Assembly: GCF_014243395.1 (NCBI RefSeq)
Contig: NZ_JACLCP010000001.1
Coordinates: 744,001-808,000, forward strand
Length of the DNA: 64,000 bases
Origin: Winogradskyella flava
GTDB taxonomy: Bacteria > Bacteroidota > Bacteroidia > Flavobacteriales > Flavobacteriaceae
Direction: 5' to 3'
Shown: positions 28,901-37,527 of the stretch, in pieces
Layout: each line of letters opens with the position of its first letter
Position numbering within the stretch: position 1 is the first letter of the stretch
Position numbers and translations under genes: made by a program
The notes under the pieces: model-generated
Told to the model about the DNA's origin: nothing
Database searches by the model: none
The model's input: only the letters and a program-made list of their open reading frames with translations

Positions 28901-29214
28901 ATTTTGATTTGACAGTACATCGTAGATTTACTGATGACCATATTCAAGATGCCTCTTTTGTTGCTATTAGAAATGTTGTTTTAGGATATACATTTCCAGA
29001 ATCAGTGACGTCAGAACTAAACATTAGTAAACTAAGGCTTTATATGACTGGGGAAAATTTATTTTATTTTACTGCGGCAGGATACGAAGGATTTAATCCT
29101 GAAGCTGCAGGTCAAACATCGCAAAATGCAAATACACCATTAACGGCTGGATACCAAAGAGGTGATGGCCCAATAGTGCGAACAGTTTCATTAGGACTTA
29201 ACTTACAATTTTAA
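25999..29214 (+). CDS. SusC-like TonB-dependent outer-membrane transporter (alginate)
   Basis: This 1071-residue SusC/RagA protein has a signal peptide (to GVSAQ) and a carboxypeptidase-like regulatory domain (about 25-105, with PIPGVNILVLNTTRGTSTDFDGNF). A plug follows (about 115-235, with LRGPGSISGSSAPLIVIDG and SSVAIYGSRGANGVILITLK), then a 22-strand barrel ending in a terminal Phe. It imports oligosaccharides across the outer membrane using TonB energy. It is partnered with the SusD 6 bp downstream. Operon context (PL7, PKD lipoproteins, operator site 2) makes alginate oligomers the likely cargo. Confidence 0.94.
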   Translation: MNFKIVFTSLVLLLLNIGVSAQDRYTLKGGVVAAADKMPIPGVNILVLNTTRGTSTDFDGNFTIEVSNDEILQFSYLGYKTQTVIVTGQESISVALVEDSNTLDEVVLIGYGDQKEKNVTSSLTTVSSEDIKDLSVPRVEDALRGKVAGLRIQTVASEAGGDPKITLRGPGSISGSSAPLIVIDGIVIGTEPDILGSIDNNNVESISVLKDASSVAIYGSRGANGVILITLKEGTVGKTQFSYNTFTGFRYTKNNDNFNTSIADERSRLDGLQGVVDQISLDSPNYDRVINDYNTTYAELEAMEFIASLGDGETNWQDEIFIGGVIQSHSLSVRGGTELTSYTASLGYLEDEGVALKDKFTKYNARIKVDSRSKNKKIKYGGNLRVNYNDQVRLPSRFTDPLRQYGHLPLYLNENHLNYITQGDPGDAGAQFENIGVGSYGFSRAFDHVFTVDPNNPRSILRDPNTGLPVASPLTSGGLTLSTTRNVHPLVHFLERSRTKKQFTLNAASYLDIKLAKGLTFRQTVSAIFRHTKNNSADFFFGQENREQEAFRNENRDEINQYAFESLLRYKKNFGKHNFNTLLGFEFTQREFSTQESEAVGFTDDFNNNIALADNGTTFTDNAREKLVSYLGRIDYDYDGKYLLQLSARTDGSTRFGPNNRFGFFPAASAGWILSSEEFLSSSDFITFLKIRASYGVSGSNEISRNIYESLYRFEETYSTVGYNGSQGVKGVTLANANLGWERLIEFNPGIDVTFGNGLINLSLDYYKRTSEDLILFAPVAAVYGADNWLQNIGEVKNEGFEIELNSRLYSSEKVRWSASGQFSLNRNEVVSLGGNEQIISRIDQDTRPTEFIARVGQPITSFYGWVYDREVPLEWIDNPFNRFNNDFARVYVKDLNGDGIIDDEDRTELGSPYPDFTWGFTSDLTFHNFDFSVQLEGSHGAEVRVADLDQLYFASESAANPVSSFPDFDLTVHRRFTDDHIQDASFVAIRNVVLGYTFPESVTSELNISKLRLYMTGENLFYFTAAGYEGFNPEAAGQTSQNANTPLTAGYQRGDGPIVRTVSLGLNLQF

Positions 29215-29220
29215 TTAATT

Positions 29221-30825
29221 ATGAAAAAGATATTTATAAAATCAGCAGTACTTTGTTTTTCTATTTCAGCTTTATTTGTGAGTTGTGAAGAAGAATTAGA
29301 CCTTTCTAACCCAACGGCACTTTCTTTAGAAGAATTATTGCAGACGGATAACGGGTTTCAGTTGTTGGCCAATGGCGTTCTAGACGCTTATCAAAAAGTT
29401 CCAGCAAATGAATTTTTGTTAATAGAGTTAAGATCTGATAATGTTAGAGCTAATTCAGAAAACGGAAACTTCCCTGAAATAAACAGATATAACGTAGATC
29501 CAAATAATGGAGACGTAGCAACATATTATTCAAATAATATGGCTGCGATTAAACATGCCAATACAATTATTGATAATCGTTTTTTAGCGCCAGAGGATCA
29601 ACAATTCACTGTTGGTGAGGCTTATTTTATGAGAGCCTTATGCCATTTTAATTTGGTTCGTGCATATCAAAACGTACCGTATATAGATAAGGTTTTAGAC
29701 CCAAATATTGATGAAGCACGAGATTATCCTCAATTACCAGAATCGGAAGTATATGAAAAAATCATTGATGATTTTAAAACTTCAATAGCTTTTTTAAATG
29801 GAGCAGAGCAAAATAGATATAGACCGACTGAAGGTGCTGCAATATGTTTAGCTGCAAAAGCTTATTTAAGCCAGCCGAATCCAGATTATGCTGAGGCAGA
29901 GTTGTTGTTGGCGTCAGTTGTAGAGAATAATTCGTCTTTTGGTTATGATTTACTTTTTACAGATAGAGATGATGCCGAACAATTTGAATTTAATGCAGAT
30001 CCAATAGATCCAACGATAGATGTTTTAACAGACCAAGAATATTATGCCAACCTTGCTATTGATTTTGGCAATGTGTTTGGTAATGAAATCTCTGGTGGAT
30101 TTAGCGATGGTACTCTTGAAGGGTCTTGGTCTAACAATCCGGCATTGGAAATCAATGATGAAGTCATATTTTCAATTGCCTATGATCTGGTAAGTAGTGA
30201 TAATTATGTTACGAGCGATAGTGGCTTAGATGACCAAGTCGAGACCGATTCAGAGTCTCATAGTTTTGCAATGACACTACAAGGACCATCGAACGGTGTT
30301 AATATAGCTAGTATTGATTTTTTAGAGGTCATGAATCCAGAATTAGAGCCTGTGAGATTTTATGCTTCGGTAAACCCTAATGATTATAGTGCTTTTCTTT
30401 CTAATAATACTATTGATGTTTTTAATACAAAATTCCCAACAGATGGTGAAATTGGTGATAACGACTGGGTAATTTTGAGATATGCAGATGTATTATTGTT
30501 ATATGCAGAAGCTATATTAGCAGGAGGAAATAGTACTACAGATCCAAGAGCTATCGACGCTTTCAATCAAGTTAGAGCAAGAGCTGGACTGGAGGAAGTT
30601 GCTAATCTAACAAGACAAGATCTTTTAGAAGAACGAAGAGTTGAATTTGTATACGAAAACCAGCGCTTGTATGACTTAATTAGATTTGGTGAAGCAGATA
30701 ATGTATTACAGCTCTTTTCTGTACAAAATAGTCTAGCTTATACGCCAGACAAAAAGTATCTTCCTTTTCCACAAAGGGAAATAGATAACTTACCTAATTT
30801 TTACACACAGAATAATGGCTACTAA
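29221..30825 (+). CDS. SusD-like glycan-binding lipoprotein (alginate)
   Basis: This 534-residue SusD/RagB protein has a lipoprotein signal ending at LFVSC (Cys about 21). It has the helical TPR-like scaffold in the first third (GEAYFMRALCHFNLVRAYQNVPYI) and the conserved C-terminal segment with AFNQVRARAGL, LLEERRVEF and ENQRLYDLIRFG. It forms the lid of the upstream SusC and captures oligosaccharides. Its stop lies within the upstream frame of the next gene, suggesting coupled translation. Confidence 0.94.
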   Translation: MKKIFIKSAVLCFSISALFVSCEEELDLSNPTALSLEELLQTDNGFQLLANGVLDAYQKVPANEFLLIELRSDNVRANSENGNFPEINRYNVDPNNGDVATYYSNNMAAIKHANTIIDNRFLAPEDQQFTVGEAYFMRALCHFNLVRAYQNVPYIDKVLDPNIDEARDYPQLPESEVYEKIIDDFKTSIAFLNGAEQNRYRPTEGAAICLAAKAYLSQPNPDYAEAELLLASVVENNSSFGYDLLFTDRDDAEQFEFNADPIDPTIDVLTDQEYYANLAIDFGNVFGNEISGGFSDGTLEGSWSNNPALEINDEVIFSIAYDLVSSDNYVTSDSGLDDQVETDSESHSFAMTLQGPSNGVNIASIDFLEVMNPELEPVRFYASVNPNDYSAFLSNNTIDVFNTKFPTDGEIGDNDWVILRYADVLLLYAEAILAGGNSTTDPRAIDAFNQVRARAGLEEVANLTRQDLLEERRVEFVYENQRLYDLIRFGEADNVLQLFSVQNSLAYTPDKKYLPFPQREIDNLPNFYTQNNGY

Positions 30826-30838
30826 AAATAAAAGAATT

Positions 30839-32053
30839 ATGAAAACGAATATGTCAAGATTAAGACTTTTCTCACTAGCAGTTTTGTTAACGCTATGCGC
30901 TTGCGTTAGTGATGATCTAGCTGATGTTGGTGATCTAGAAGATATAACAGGTCCAACACCATTTTATAATTTTAGTGAGATTACCTCTGCTGAGTTTGAT
31001 TGTGAAGACAATGAATTATCTGCTAACTATCAGTTCAACTTTCAAGCTGGATCTAATTTGGCGGTTAATGGAACAAAGTATCTGTGGAGCGTAACCGATT
31101 CTAACGGTAGTAGTCTTAATGTACCTTTAATTAATAAAGATTTACCTATCCTGAAATTACTCATAGATGCAGAGTTGACAGATGTAAGAGCTATAGAAGA
31201 GGATATTGCCGATTTGGAGTTTAAAATACCATGTGAAGATGATCCAGCTAGAGTGGTAGTAATGGAAGCGGAACTAGCAACATTAGAACAGGCACTTATA
31301 GATGCTCAAAATGCGCTTTCGGATGAGGTTTTGCAAAATGTTGCAGACTTAGAAGCACAAATTTTAGCATTGGTTCCAGCAACTTTGGAAGATCAAGAAT
31401 TAATAATCGAATTCCCAGGTCCGGGAACTTATAATGTTGGTCTTACAGTAACGGATAATCTTGGGAAATCAGATGTCACTGAACGAACAATTACGGTGAA
31501 TCAAGCTGTTCCAACAATTCCAGTGCCAGAGATAGCAGAGGCTAGTTTTGAAGATAATAGCTTGTTTGATGGAACAGGTGATGGAAGAGACTCTTGGAGA
31601 GTCCCTAGTAATAGTGCTTGGAGTCCTCTTGGAGGCGGTACTACCGTAATTCAAATAAATACAGACACTAGCCCTGGAGTTGGAGCCGATTTACCAGATG
31701 GGGTTCAAGCGGCTAAATTTCCACCAGATGGAGCACGGGTAGCGTACCAAGAAATTGAAGTTACTCCTGGAGCAGAATACGTACTAACCTATTTTAGTGC
31801 GTTTGAAGAAGATGCGCCTGGTCAGATGAAAGTATCCATTCTAAGCCCAAATACTTCAAATTTTGCGGAAGCTCAATTGGAAGAAAATATCATTGCATTC
31901 AGGGTGGATACAAATGCTGGAAGGGTAGACAATGTATTTCAACAACATTCTATAACATTTGAAGCAGGAGAAAACGAATCTGTTATAATTTTTGCAAACA
32001 ACTCTGGTGTTGAAGCGAGGTTAGATGCCTTTAATATAATAGTTAGACAATAA
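30839..32053 (+). CDS. Surface lipoprotein with PKD-like domain carrying a helical insert, plus CBM-like domain
   Basis: From the ATG at 30839 it has a lipoprotein signal (LLTLCAC). A frame from 30815 overlaps susD and adds 8 residues. Residues about 35-90 start a PKD-like fold (YLWSVTDSNGSS). A Leu/Glu/Ala-rich helical stretch follows (about 100-185, with ADLEFKI, VVMEAELATLEQALIDAQNAL and NVADLEAQILAL). The closing PKD strands come next (GPGTYNVGLTVTDNLGKSD). The C-terminal half (about 225-404) resembles a carbohydrate-binding beta-sandwich (SFEDNSLFDG...DSWRV, YQEIEVTPGAEYVLTYFSA). By position it is a SusE/F-type alginate-binding surface protein. No catalytic residue is recognised. Confidence 0.75.
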   Translation: MKTNMSRLRLFSLAVLLTLCACVSDDLADVGDLEDITGPTPFYNFSEITSAEFDCEDNELSANYQFNFQAGSNLAVNGTKYLWSVTDSNGSSLNVPLINKDLPILKLLIDAELTDVRAIEEDIADLEFKIPCEDDPARVVVMEAELATLEQALIDAQNALSDEVLQNVADLEAQILALVPATLEDQELIIEFPGPGTYNVGLTVTDNLGKSDVTERTITVNQAVPTIPVPEIAEASFEDNSLFDGTGDGRDSWRVPSNSAWSPLGGGTTVIQINTDTSPGVGADLPDGVQAAKFPPDGARVAYQEIEVTPGAEYVLTYFSAFEEDAPGQMKVSILSPNTSNFAEAQLEENIIAFRVDTNAGRVDNVFQQHSITFEAGENESVIIFANNSGVEARLDAFNIIVRQ

Positions 32054-32064
32054 AACATAATATT

Positions 32065-33600
32065 ATGACTCATACATTAATAAAAAAATATGCGCTAGGT
32101 CTTTTTGTCTTAGTTTTAATGTTCTCATTAGCTTCCTGTTACGATGATGGGTACGAGGAGTTTGTCCCACCAAGTGGAAATGTAAATAACATACAGCCTA
32201 ACACCTTGTTTACGACGAGTTTAGATTCCGATAATACCTTAACGGTTGTGTTCAGAAGTTATTCCACAGATGCTGTGTCCTACCAATGGGACTTTGGAGA
32301 TGGTAATTCTTCAACTGAGGCAGATCCAGATTATACATATGCTACAGGTGGATTATATACCGTAACACTAACGACTATAAGTTCAGATGGTTTAGAGGCC
32401 ACTGCGACAGCGGATGTATCACCTATTTTTGTGGATTTCGACTTTACAACTTTAGATTCACAAGTCACGTTTAACAATTTAACTTCTGGAGCAAGTAGTT
32501 TGGAATGGGATTTTGGCGATGGAACCATAGTTGAATGGGAACTTGAAGACACAGAACAAGATCCGGATTTTAATCCAGTACATGGGTATTTGACCGAAGA
32601 TACATTTCAAGCGACGCTAACAGCGACTGATTTCTTGGGTAGAGCATTTTCTGTTACCAAAAGTATAGAAGGTCTAGTTTTATCTACTGTACCTAATTTT
32701 ACATTTTCAGTTTCATCATTAACAGTACAATTTACTGATGATTCTCTTTTAGCCGTAACACACAGTTGGGATTTTGGTGATGGCAATACGTCTAATGAAG
32801 TTAATCCTACTCACACCTATGCAGCTCCAGGAGCTTATGACGTTACCTTAACAACTACAAATGAGGCCGGTGTAGCTAGAAATATAACAATATCTGTTCC
32901 AGTTGGTGGCGTTACACCTACTTTTCCTGCTGTTATTCAAAATGGAGATATGGAAACTTATCCAACTTCAGAGAACAATAATAATGATCTCGTTGATGCT
33001 TGGACTGTAGATCCTGATAACTCTTTTAATAATGGATCTCCAACACCTTTTAACTTTTGGAGAAACGATGATTTAGAAGGTTGGGTTTCAACTCCTGCAA
33101 ATAATGGCGGTACTGGTACTACAGATAAAGGTAGTTCTTCCGGAACTGATGCACAATCTGCCGGTGGAACATCTGGACGATCTCTTAAGTTCGATAGTTC
33201 AGGAGAAAGAGCATATCAACCATTTGAAGTAGAATTAGGAGTAGAAGGTTATACGATTTCAGCTTTTGTGAAAACTGAAACAACACCTATTGGCGATGTT
33301 GAAGGTACTTTTTATATTTTATCAGGCGAGCCAGCTGGCGATAATGAGTTACCAGGTTTAACACTAGCTAGCCAGCAAGTAATCTCAAATGATATTAATA
33401 CGTGGCAACAAATTACTTTTAGCTTTAACGCTGATGCAACTTTTAGTTTTCCGCAAAGCCGAGTAGACGAAAATACAGATGATATATTGGTGTCAACAGA
33501 TCAAAAATTTGTGATTTTCTACTTTGTACCAACTAATACGGTTACAGGTACTAATGAAGTATTTCTTACAGATGTAGTCATTAATACTCCTGGGTTTTAA
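32065..33600 (+). CDS. PKD-repeat surface glycan-binding lipoprotein
   Basis: This 511-residue lipoprotein has its Cys in SLASC (about residue 25). Three PKD domains follow, marked by YQWDFGDGNSS (about 72-82), LEWDFGDGTI (about 148-157) and HSWDFGDGNTSNEVNPTHTY (about 234-253). The C-terminal domain (about 290-511) begins IQNGDMETYPT and continues SLKFDSSGERAYQPFEVE, the pattern of jelly-roll carbohydrate-binding modules. It is predicted to hold alginate at the cell surface beside SusC/SusD, with the PKD modules as spacers. It is conserved in type with other flavobacterial alginate loci. Confidence 0.82.
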   Translation: MTHTLIKKYALGLFVLVLMFSLASCYDDGYEEFVPPSGNVNNIQPNTLFTTSLDSDNTLTVVFRSYSTDAVSYQWDFGDGNSSTEADPDYTYATGGLYTVTLTTISSDGLEATATADVSPIFVDFDFTTLDSQVTFNNLTSGASSLEWDFGDGTIVEWELEDTEQDPDFNPVHGYLTEDTFQATLTATDFLGRAFSVTKSIEGLVLSTVPNFTFSVSSLTVQFTDDSLLAVTHSWDFGDGNTSNEVNPTHTYAAPGAYDVTLTTTNEAGVARNITISVPVGGVTPTFPAVIQNGDMETYPTSENNNNDLVDAWTVDPDNSFNNGSPTPFNFWRNDDLEGWVSTPANNGGTGTTDKGSSSGTDAQSAGGTSGRSLKFDSSGERAYQPFEVELGVEGYTISAFVKTETTPIGDVEGTFYILSGEPAGDNELPGLTLASQQVISNDINTWQQITFSFNADATFSFPQSRVDENTDDILVSTDQKFVIFYFVPTNTVTGTNEVFLTDVVINTPGF

Positions 33601-33618
33601 TTTGTAAAATAGATTTTC

Positions 33619-34557
33619 GTGAAATTTAACTCAAGAACAACATATAATTTTAAAATAGTACTCGTTTGTTTTACACTGTTATGTTTTAATATGACTTCTC
33701 TGATTGGTCAAACACAGCAGGCTGAAAAGGATCGGTCAGAGGTAAAAAAAGAAACTAAAAAGAAGAAAAAGCGTAAGAAGAAAGTCAAATTGCCTAACAT
33801 CGATTTAAGTCATTGGAAAGTGACACTTCCAGTGACTAATAATAAAGGAAAACCCTATGAAATAGGACCACCTGAAATTTCTGATTTCGCATCAAACGAA
33901 ATTGCAAAACCTTATATGTATATAGATTCTACTAAAGGAGCAATTGTCTTTCATGCGATGCCAACAGCTTCTAAAACTAAAAATACCAAGTATACAAGAT
34001 CTGAGTTGAGAGAGCAAATGGTGCCTGGTGATAATAATGTTAATTGGACATTTAAGGATGGTGCTTACATGAAAGGTAAAATCCAAATGGATGAGGTAAC
34101 GCGAGATGACGATGGCAAGTATCATAGGGTCATTATTATGCAAATTCATGGCAGATTAACTAATGAACAAAGAGATTTAATTGGTGAAGACGATAACAAT
34201 GCACCACCTATTTTAAAAATATATTGGGACAAGGGTAAAGTTAGAGTAAAGACTAAAGTATTGAAAAACATAAATGCTTCAGATACTCAAATATTATTAG
34301 AAGATGCCTGGGATGATGATGAAGGATTTAATTTTGAACAAGAAGTAGGATTCAGAAAATTTACTTTAGAAGTCAAGGTCTCGGATGGAAAAATGGTAAT
34401 TGTTCTTAATGGTAATGAGCATAAAGTTTATGAAAGTATACACATGAAAAAATGGGGTATCTTTGAAAATTATTTTAAAGCTGGAAATTATTTCCAATCT
34501 AGGGATAAAGGTGCTTATGCAAAAGTGAGATTTTATGAATTAGAAGTTAGTCATTAA
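33619..34557 (+). CDS. PL7 alginate lyase with Lys-rich N-terminal linker
   Basis: This 312-residue protein starts with GTG, because no ATG gives the signal peptide (KIVLVCFTLLCFNMTSLIGQ). Motifs are R127 in YTRSELRE, Q175 and H177 in MQIHG, and Y291 in YFKAGNYFQS, a complete PL7 active site of the QIH type. Between the signal and the catalytic domain (about 36-58) is a run dominated by Lys and Arg (VKKETKKKKKRKKKVK), unlike the PL7 at 22013. No lipobox is visible, so it is periplasmic or released. It closes the SusC operon and works with the lipoprotein lyases. Confidence 0.92.
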   Translation: MKFNSRTTYNFKIVLVCFTLLCFNMTSLIGQTQQAEKDRSEVKKETKKKKKRKKKVKLPNIDLSHWKVTLPVTNNKGKPYEIGPPEISDFASNEIAKPYMYIDSTKGAIVFHAMPTASKTKNTKYTRSELREQMVPGDNNVNWTFKDGAYMKGKIQMDEVTRDDDGKYHRVIIMQIHGRLTNEQRDLIGEDDNNAPPILKIYWDKGKVRVKTKVLKNINASDTQILLEDAWDDDEGFNFEQEVGFRKFTLEVKVSDGKMVIVLNGNEHKVYESIHMKKWGIFENYFKAGNYFQSRDKGAYAKVRFYELEVSH

Positions 34558-34685
34558 ATATAGATAAGCTAATTCTTTTGAAACGACTTTAATACTGCAA
34601 AGCTTAAACATTTTTTCGTTACATAATATTAGTTTATGTTATTTTGTGAAAAAATCTTTTGGACCATTAAAAGAAGTTATAGAAT

Positions 34686-35387
34686 ATGAAATTAGACACA
34701 ACGATAAAATCAGATAATTCGGAAATACAAAACAGGGTAATCTCGGAAATCAGGGATCTAATCAATTATAAGAATCTTGAGCCAGGAGATAAATTGCCTT
34801 CAGAGCGCATGTTATCCGAAAAATTTGAGGTGTCTAGAGGTGTCATTAGGGAAGCAATACAAAAATTGGAATTCTACGGTCTTCTGAATTCAAGACCACA
34901 AAGTGGGACTTTCGTAGCCAATATTGGCGTCATTGCAATGAATGGAATGATAGATGATATTCTAAGACTGGAAGAACAAGATTTCAAATCTCTAGTGGAG
35001 ACCAGAATACTATTAGAACTTAAAACAGCTCGACTAGCGGCCAAACGAAGAACAATTGAAGATCTAAATGACATGAAATCAGCACTGACAGCTTACAGGG
35101 AGAAAGTGCTAAATGGAGAAGACGCCGTGCAGGAAGATTTATTATTTCATTTGGCTATTGCAAAGGCAAGTGGTAATAGTACCATGAATACGTTCATGTT
35201 AATGATTACCCCAAAGATTATTACAAATTTTGAAAAATACCATGTATGTGATAAAGGTTTAGCCGAACAAGGAATTATAGAGCATCAAGCAATTTATGAT
35301 GCTATTGAGCAGCAAAACCCGCAATTGGCAAAGCAAAAGATGAAAGAACACTTTAGTGTGCTGTATCAATATTGTTATAATATATAA
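34686..35387 (+). CDS. GntR-family (FadR/FCD) regulator, candidate alginate regulon repressor
   Basis: This 233-residue protein has an N-terminal winged HTH (LPSERMLSEKFEVSRGVIREAIQKLE, about 39-64) and a C-terminal FCD ligand-binding domain (about 95-225). The FCD metal/ligand residues are present (DLLFHLAIAKASGN, EHQAIYDAI, MKEHF). FadR-subfamily proteins bind TGGTNNACCA-like palindromes as dimers, which is exactly the sequence found at the four operator sites in this window. A related GntR repressor is known to control alginate genes in Zobellia. The inducer is probably a late intermediate such as KDG or DEH. It forms an operon with the MFS and SDR genes. Confidence 0.9.
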   Translation: MKLDTTIKSDNSEIQNRVISEIRDLINYKNLEPGDKLPSERMLSEKFEVSRGVIREAIQKLEFYGLLNSRPQSGTFVANIGVIAMNGMIDDILRLEEQDFKSLVETRILLELKTARLAAKRRTIEDLNDMKSALTAYREKVLNGEDAVQEDLLFHLAIAKASGNSTMNTFMLMITPKIITNFEKYHVCDKGLAEQGIIEHQAIYDAIEQQNPQLAKQKMKEHFSVLYQYCYNI

Positions 35388-35411
35388 TTAGCCAACTTAA
35401 AAAAGACTAAG

Positions 35412-36695
35412 ATGAAAATAAAAGGATTAAGATGGTGGATTATAGGTTTAATCTTCGTCGCAACAGTTATAAACTATATAGATAGGACAGCGTTTGCTTT
35501 ACTATGGCCTGAGATGGGTGAAGATTTGGGCATGGATAATTCTGATTATGCCTTAATGTTAAATATTTTCATGTTTACCTATGCGGCTAGTAAATTTTTA
35601 TCAGGTAGATTATATGATAAAATAGGAACCCGAATAGGGTTTGTTGCTTCAATTGTAGTCTGGTCAGCAGCAGCAGCTTTTCATGCTTTGGCAAGAGGAG
35701 TAGTTTCGTTATCAATAGTTCGAGGGCTACTAGGTTTAGGGGAAGCAGGATTGTGGCCAGGAGCTGTGAAGAGTAATGGCGAATGGTTTCCGGTAAAACA
35801 GAGGGCGTTAGCGCAGGGTATTTTTAATGCAGGAGCGTCGATAGGCAATGTAGTTGCTCCGGTAATTATAGTTTATTTATATGCCCAGTTTGGATGGCAA
35901 GCTACGTATGTGATACTCGGTGGTTTGGGATTGCTTTGGGTAATTCCTTGGCTAGTTGTAAATAAATCAAAACCAGAAACTCATCCCTGGATATCTGAAG
36001 ACGAAAGAAATCTAATCCTTAATGATCGAATAGCTAATAATGATGTGGCGGTTGAAGGGGCCAAAAGTTTAAGTGTACCCAAAATACTGAGTTTTAAGCA
36101 ACCATGGGGAATTCTACTATGTAGATTTTTCATTGAACCAATTTGGTGGTTCTTTGCAGGTTGGATGCCAATTTATTTAAATTCCAAATTCGGACTTAGT
36201 ATAGAAGAAATTGGAAATACCATGTGGATTTCCTATTTAATGGCAGCTGCAGGTGGAATTCTTGGAGGTATGTTTACGGAAGAGGTAATAAAGCGCACTT
36301 CGACTGACTTTGGAAGAAAAGCAAGTATAGTGTTAGGTAGCGCTCTAATTATAATAGGCTTTGTGTCCATTATGGTGTTTGTTAGCGATTCTAATTACAT
36401 GACCTTTATATATTTGGCGGGTGTTGCACTATTCGGTTTCCAATTCGCAATAGGTAATATACAAACTTTGTCTAGTGATTTATTTAAAGGGCCTTCAGTG
36501 GGAACGTTGGCCGGATTAGCTGGCACTGTTGCAGCATTTTCACCAATGATAATGAATTGGTTTATTGGTAGAATTACAGAAGGAGGGTCATACACACCAG
36601 CATTTGTAGCAATTACAATTTCAGTGGTATTAGCCGTATTGGTAATCTTTATTTTCATCAGAAAGGTAGGATTGGTAGATCAATCCAATGAATAA
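35412..36695 (+). CDS. MFS transporter of the hexuronate type
   Basis: This 427-residue inner-membrane protein has 12 predicted helices. The start MKIKGLRWWIIGLIFVATVINYIDRTAFALLWPEM is typical of the ExuT/anion:cation symporter group of the major facilitator family. The loop GRLYDKIGTRIGF corresponds to the conserved loop 2-3 motif. It lies between the GntR regulator and the SDR reductase, so unsaturated monouronate or DEH from the periplasm is the likely substrate. Specificity cannot be read from sequence. Confidence 0.87.
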   Translation: MKIKGLRWWIIGLIFVATVINYIDRTAFALLWPEMGEDLGMDNSDYALMLNIFMFTYAASKFLSGRLYDKIGTRIGFVASIVVWSAAAAFHALARGVVSLSIVRGLLGLGEAGLWPGAVKSNGEWFPVKQRALAQGIFNAGASIGNVVAPVIIVYLYAQFGWQATYVILGGLGLLWVIPWLVVNKSKPETHPWISEDERNLILNDRIANNDVAVEGAKSLSVPKILSFKQPWGILLCRFFIEPIWWFFAGWMPIYLNSKFGLSIEEIGNTMWISYLMAAAGGILGGMFTEEVIKRTSTDFGRKASIVLGSALIIIGFVSIMVFVSDSNYMTFIYLAGVALFGFQFAIGNIQTLSSDLFKGPSVGTLAGLAGTVAAFSPMIMNWFIGRITEGGSYTPAFVAITISVVLAVLVIFIFIRKVGLVDQSNE

Positions 36696-36727
36696 AAATT
36701 AATATAACAGAATTAAACATAATTTAA

Positions 36728-37480
36728 ATGAGCAAAATTGCAATAGTAACAGGAGCAACTGGAGGTATTGGTTTCCAAGTAGCTAAAAGATTAGGTAAAG
36801 ATGGTTATACCGTCATTATGAATGGAATAGATGATGAAGCTGGAGCGAAAAGACTAAAAGAACTTTCGGACGAAGGAATCAACGCAGAATATTATGGTTT
36901 TGATGTTACAAATGAAGATCAAGTAAATTCTAATATTAAAGCTATTGGAGATAAATATGGTCGAATCGATGTACTAGTCAATAATGCTGGTGGATTAGGA
37001 GGTAGATCTAGATTTGAGGGTATGACTACCGAATTTTATAGATCAGTAATGGCATTGAATTTAGATTCTACTTTTTTTGCTTCTAGAGCTGCTATACCAT
37101 ATCTAAAAAATGGAGAAAATGCCTCAATTATAAACTATACATCAATCGCTGGCTGGAATGCTGGTGGACCAGGAGCAGGAATCTATGGCACATCTAAGGC
37201 CGCAGTTCATGCTATTACTAGAGCCTTAGCTAAGGATTTAGCTGAGTATGGTATTAGAGTTAATGCAGTGTCGCCTGGAACGATAGACACTGACTTTCAC
37301 AAGCAGATAAAATCGACGAAACCAGAAGTTTTTGCATCATGGAAGAACAATATCTTACTTGGTAAACTGGGCCAACCCGAAGAAGTAGCAGCAGTTGTAT
37401 CATTTCTAGCTGGTGAAGATGCAAGATTTATAACTGCAGAAACTATACAAGTCGGCGGTGGACAAGGTTTAGGAATATAA
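36728..37480 (+). CDS. SDR oxidoreductase, probable DEH reductase
   Basis: This 250-residue classical short-chain dehydrogenase has a cofactor motif TGATGGIGFQVA (about 9-20), NNAGG near residue 86, a catalytic Ser near 140 (NYTSIAGW), and Tyr153 and Lys157 in YGTSK. In alginate loci such SDRs reduce the linear keto-aldehyde DEH to 2-keto-3-deoxygluconate with NAD(P)H. KduD of pectin catabolism is a close alternative. The position after the uronate transporter and near kdgK/eda supports the DEH role. It is followed by a strong hairpin. Confidence 0.87.
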   Translation: MSKIAIVTGATGGIGFQVAKRLGKDGYTVIMNGIDDEAGAKRLKELSDEGINAEYYGFDVTNEDQVNSNIKAIGDKYGRIDVLVNNAGGLGGRSRFEGMTTEFYRSVMALNLDSTFFASRAAIPYLKNGENASIINYTSIAGWNAGGPGAGIYGTSKAAVHAITRALAKDLAEYGIRVNAVSPGTIDTDFHKQIKSTKPEVFASWKNNILLGKLGQPEEVAAVVSFLAGEDARFITAETIQVGGGQGLGI

Positions 37481-37527
37481 TAGCAATTAAAATTTGAGTA
37501 GCTAATTAGCTTTATCTCATCAACTTG

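Noticed and set aside
34603-34616. AAGCTTAAACATTT before the GntR gene as a LacI half-site
   Set aside because: Only one arm matches the LacI palindrome. A single AT-rich half-site is expected by chance.
34657-34668. TTTTGGACCATT before the GntR gene as a possible autoregulatory operator
   Set aside because: It lacks the two central bases of TGGTNNACCA, has no partner palindrome 13 bp away and no -7 box joined to it.
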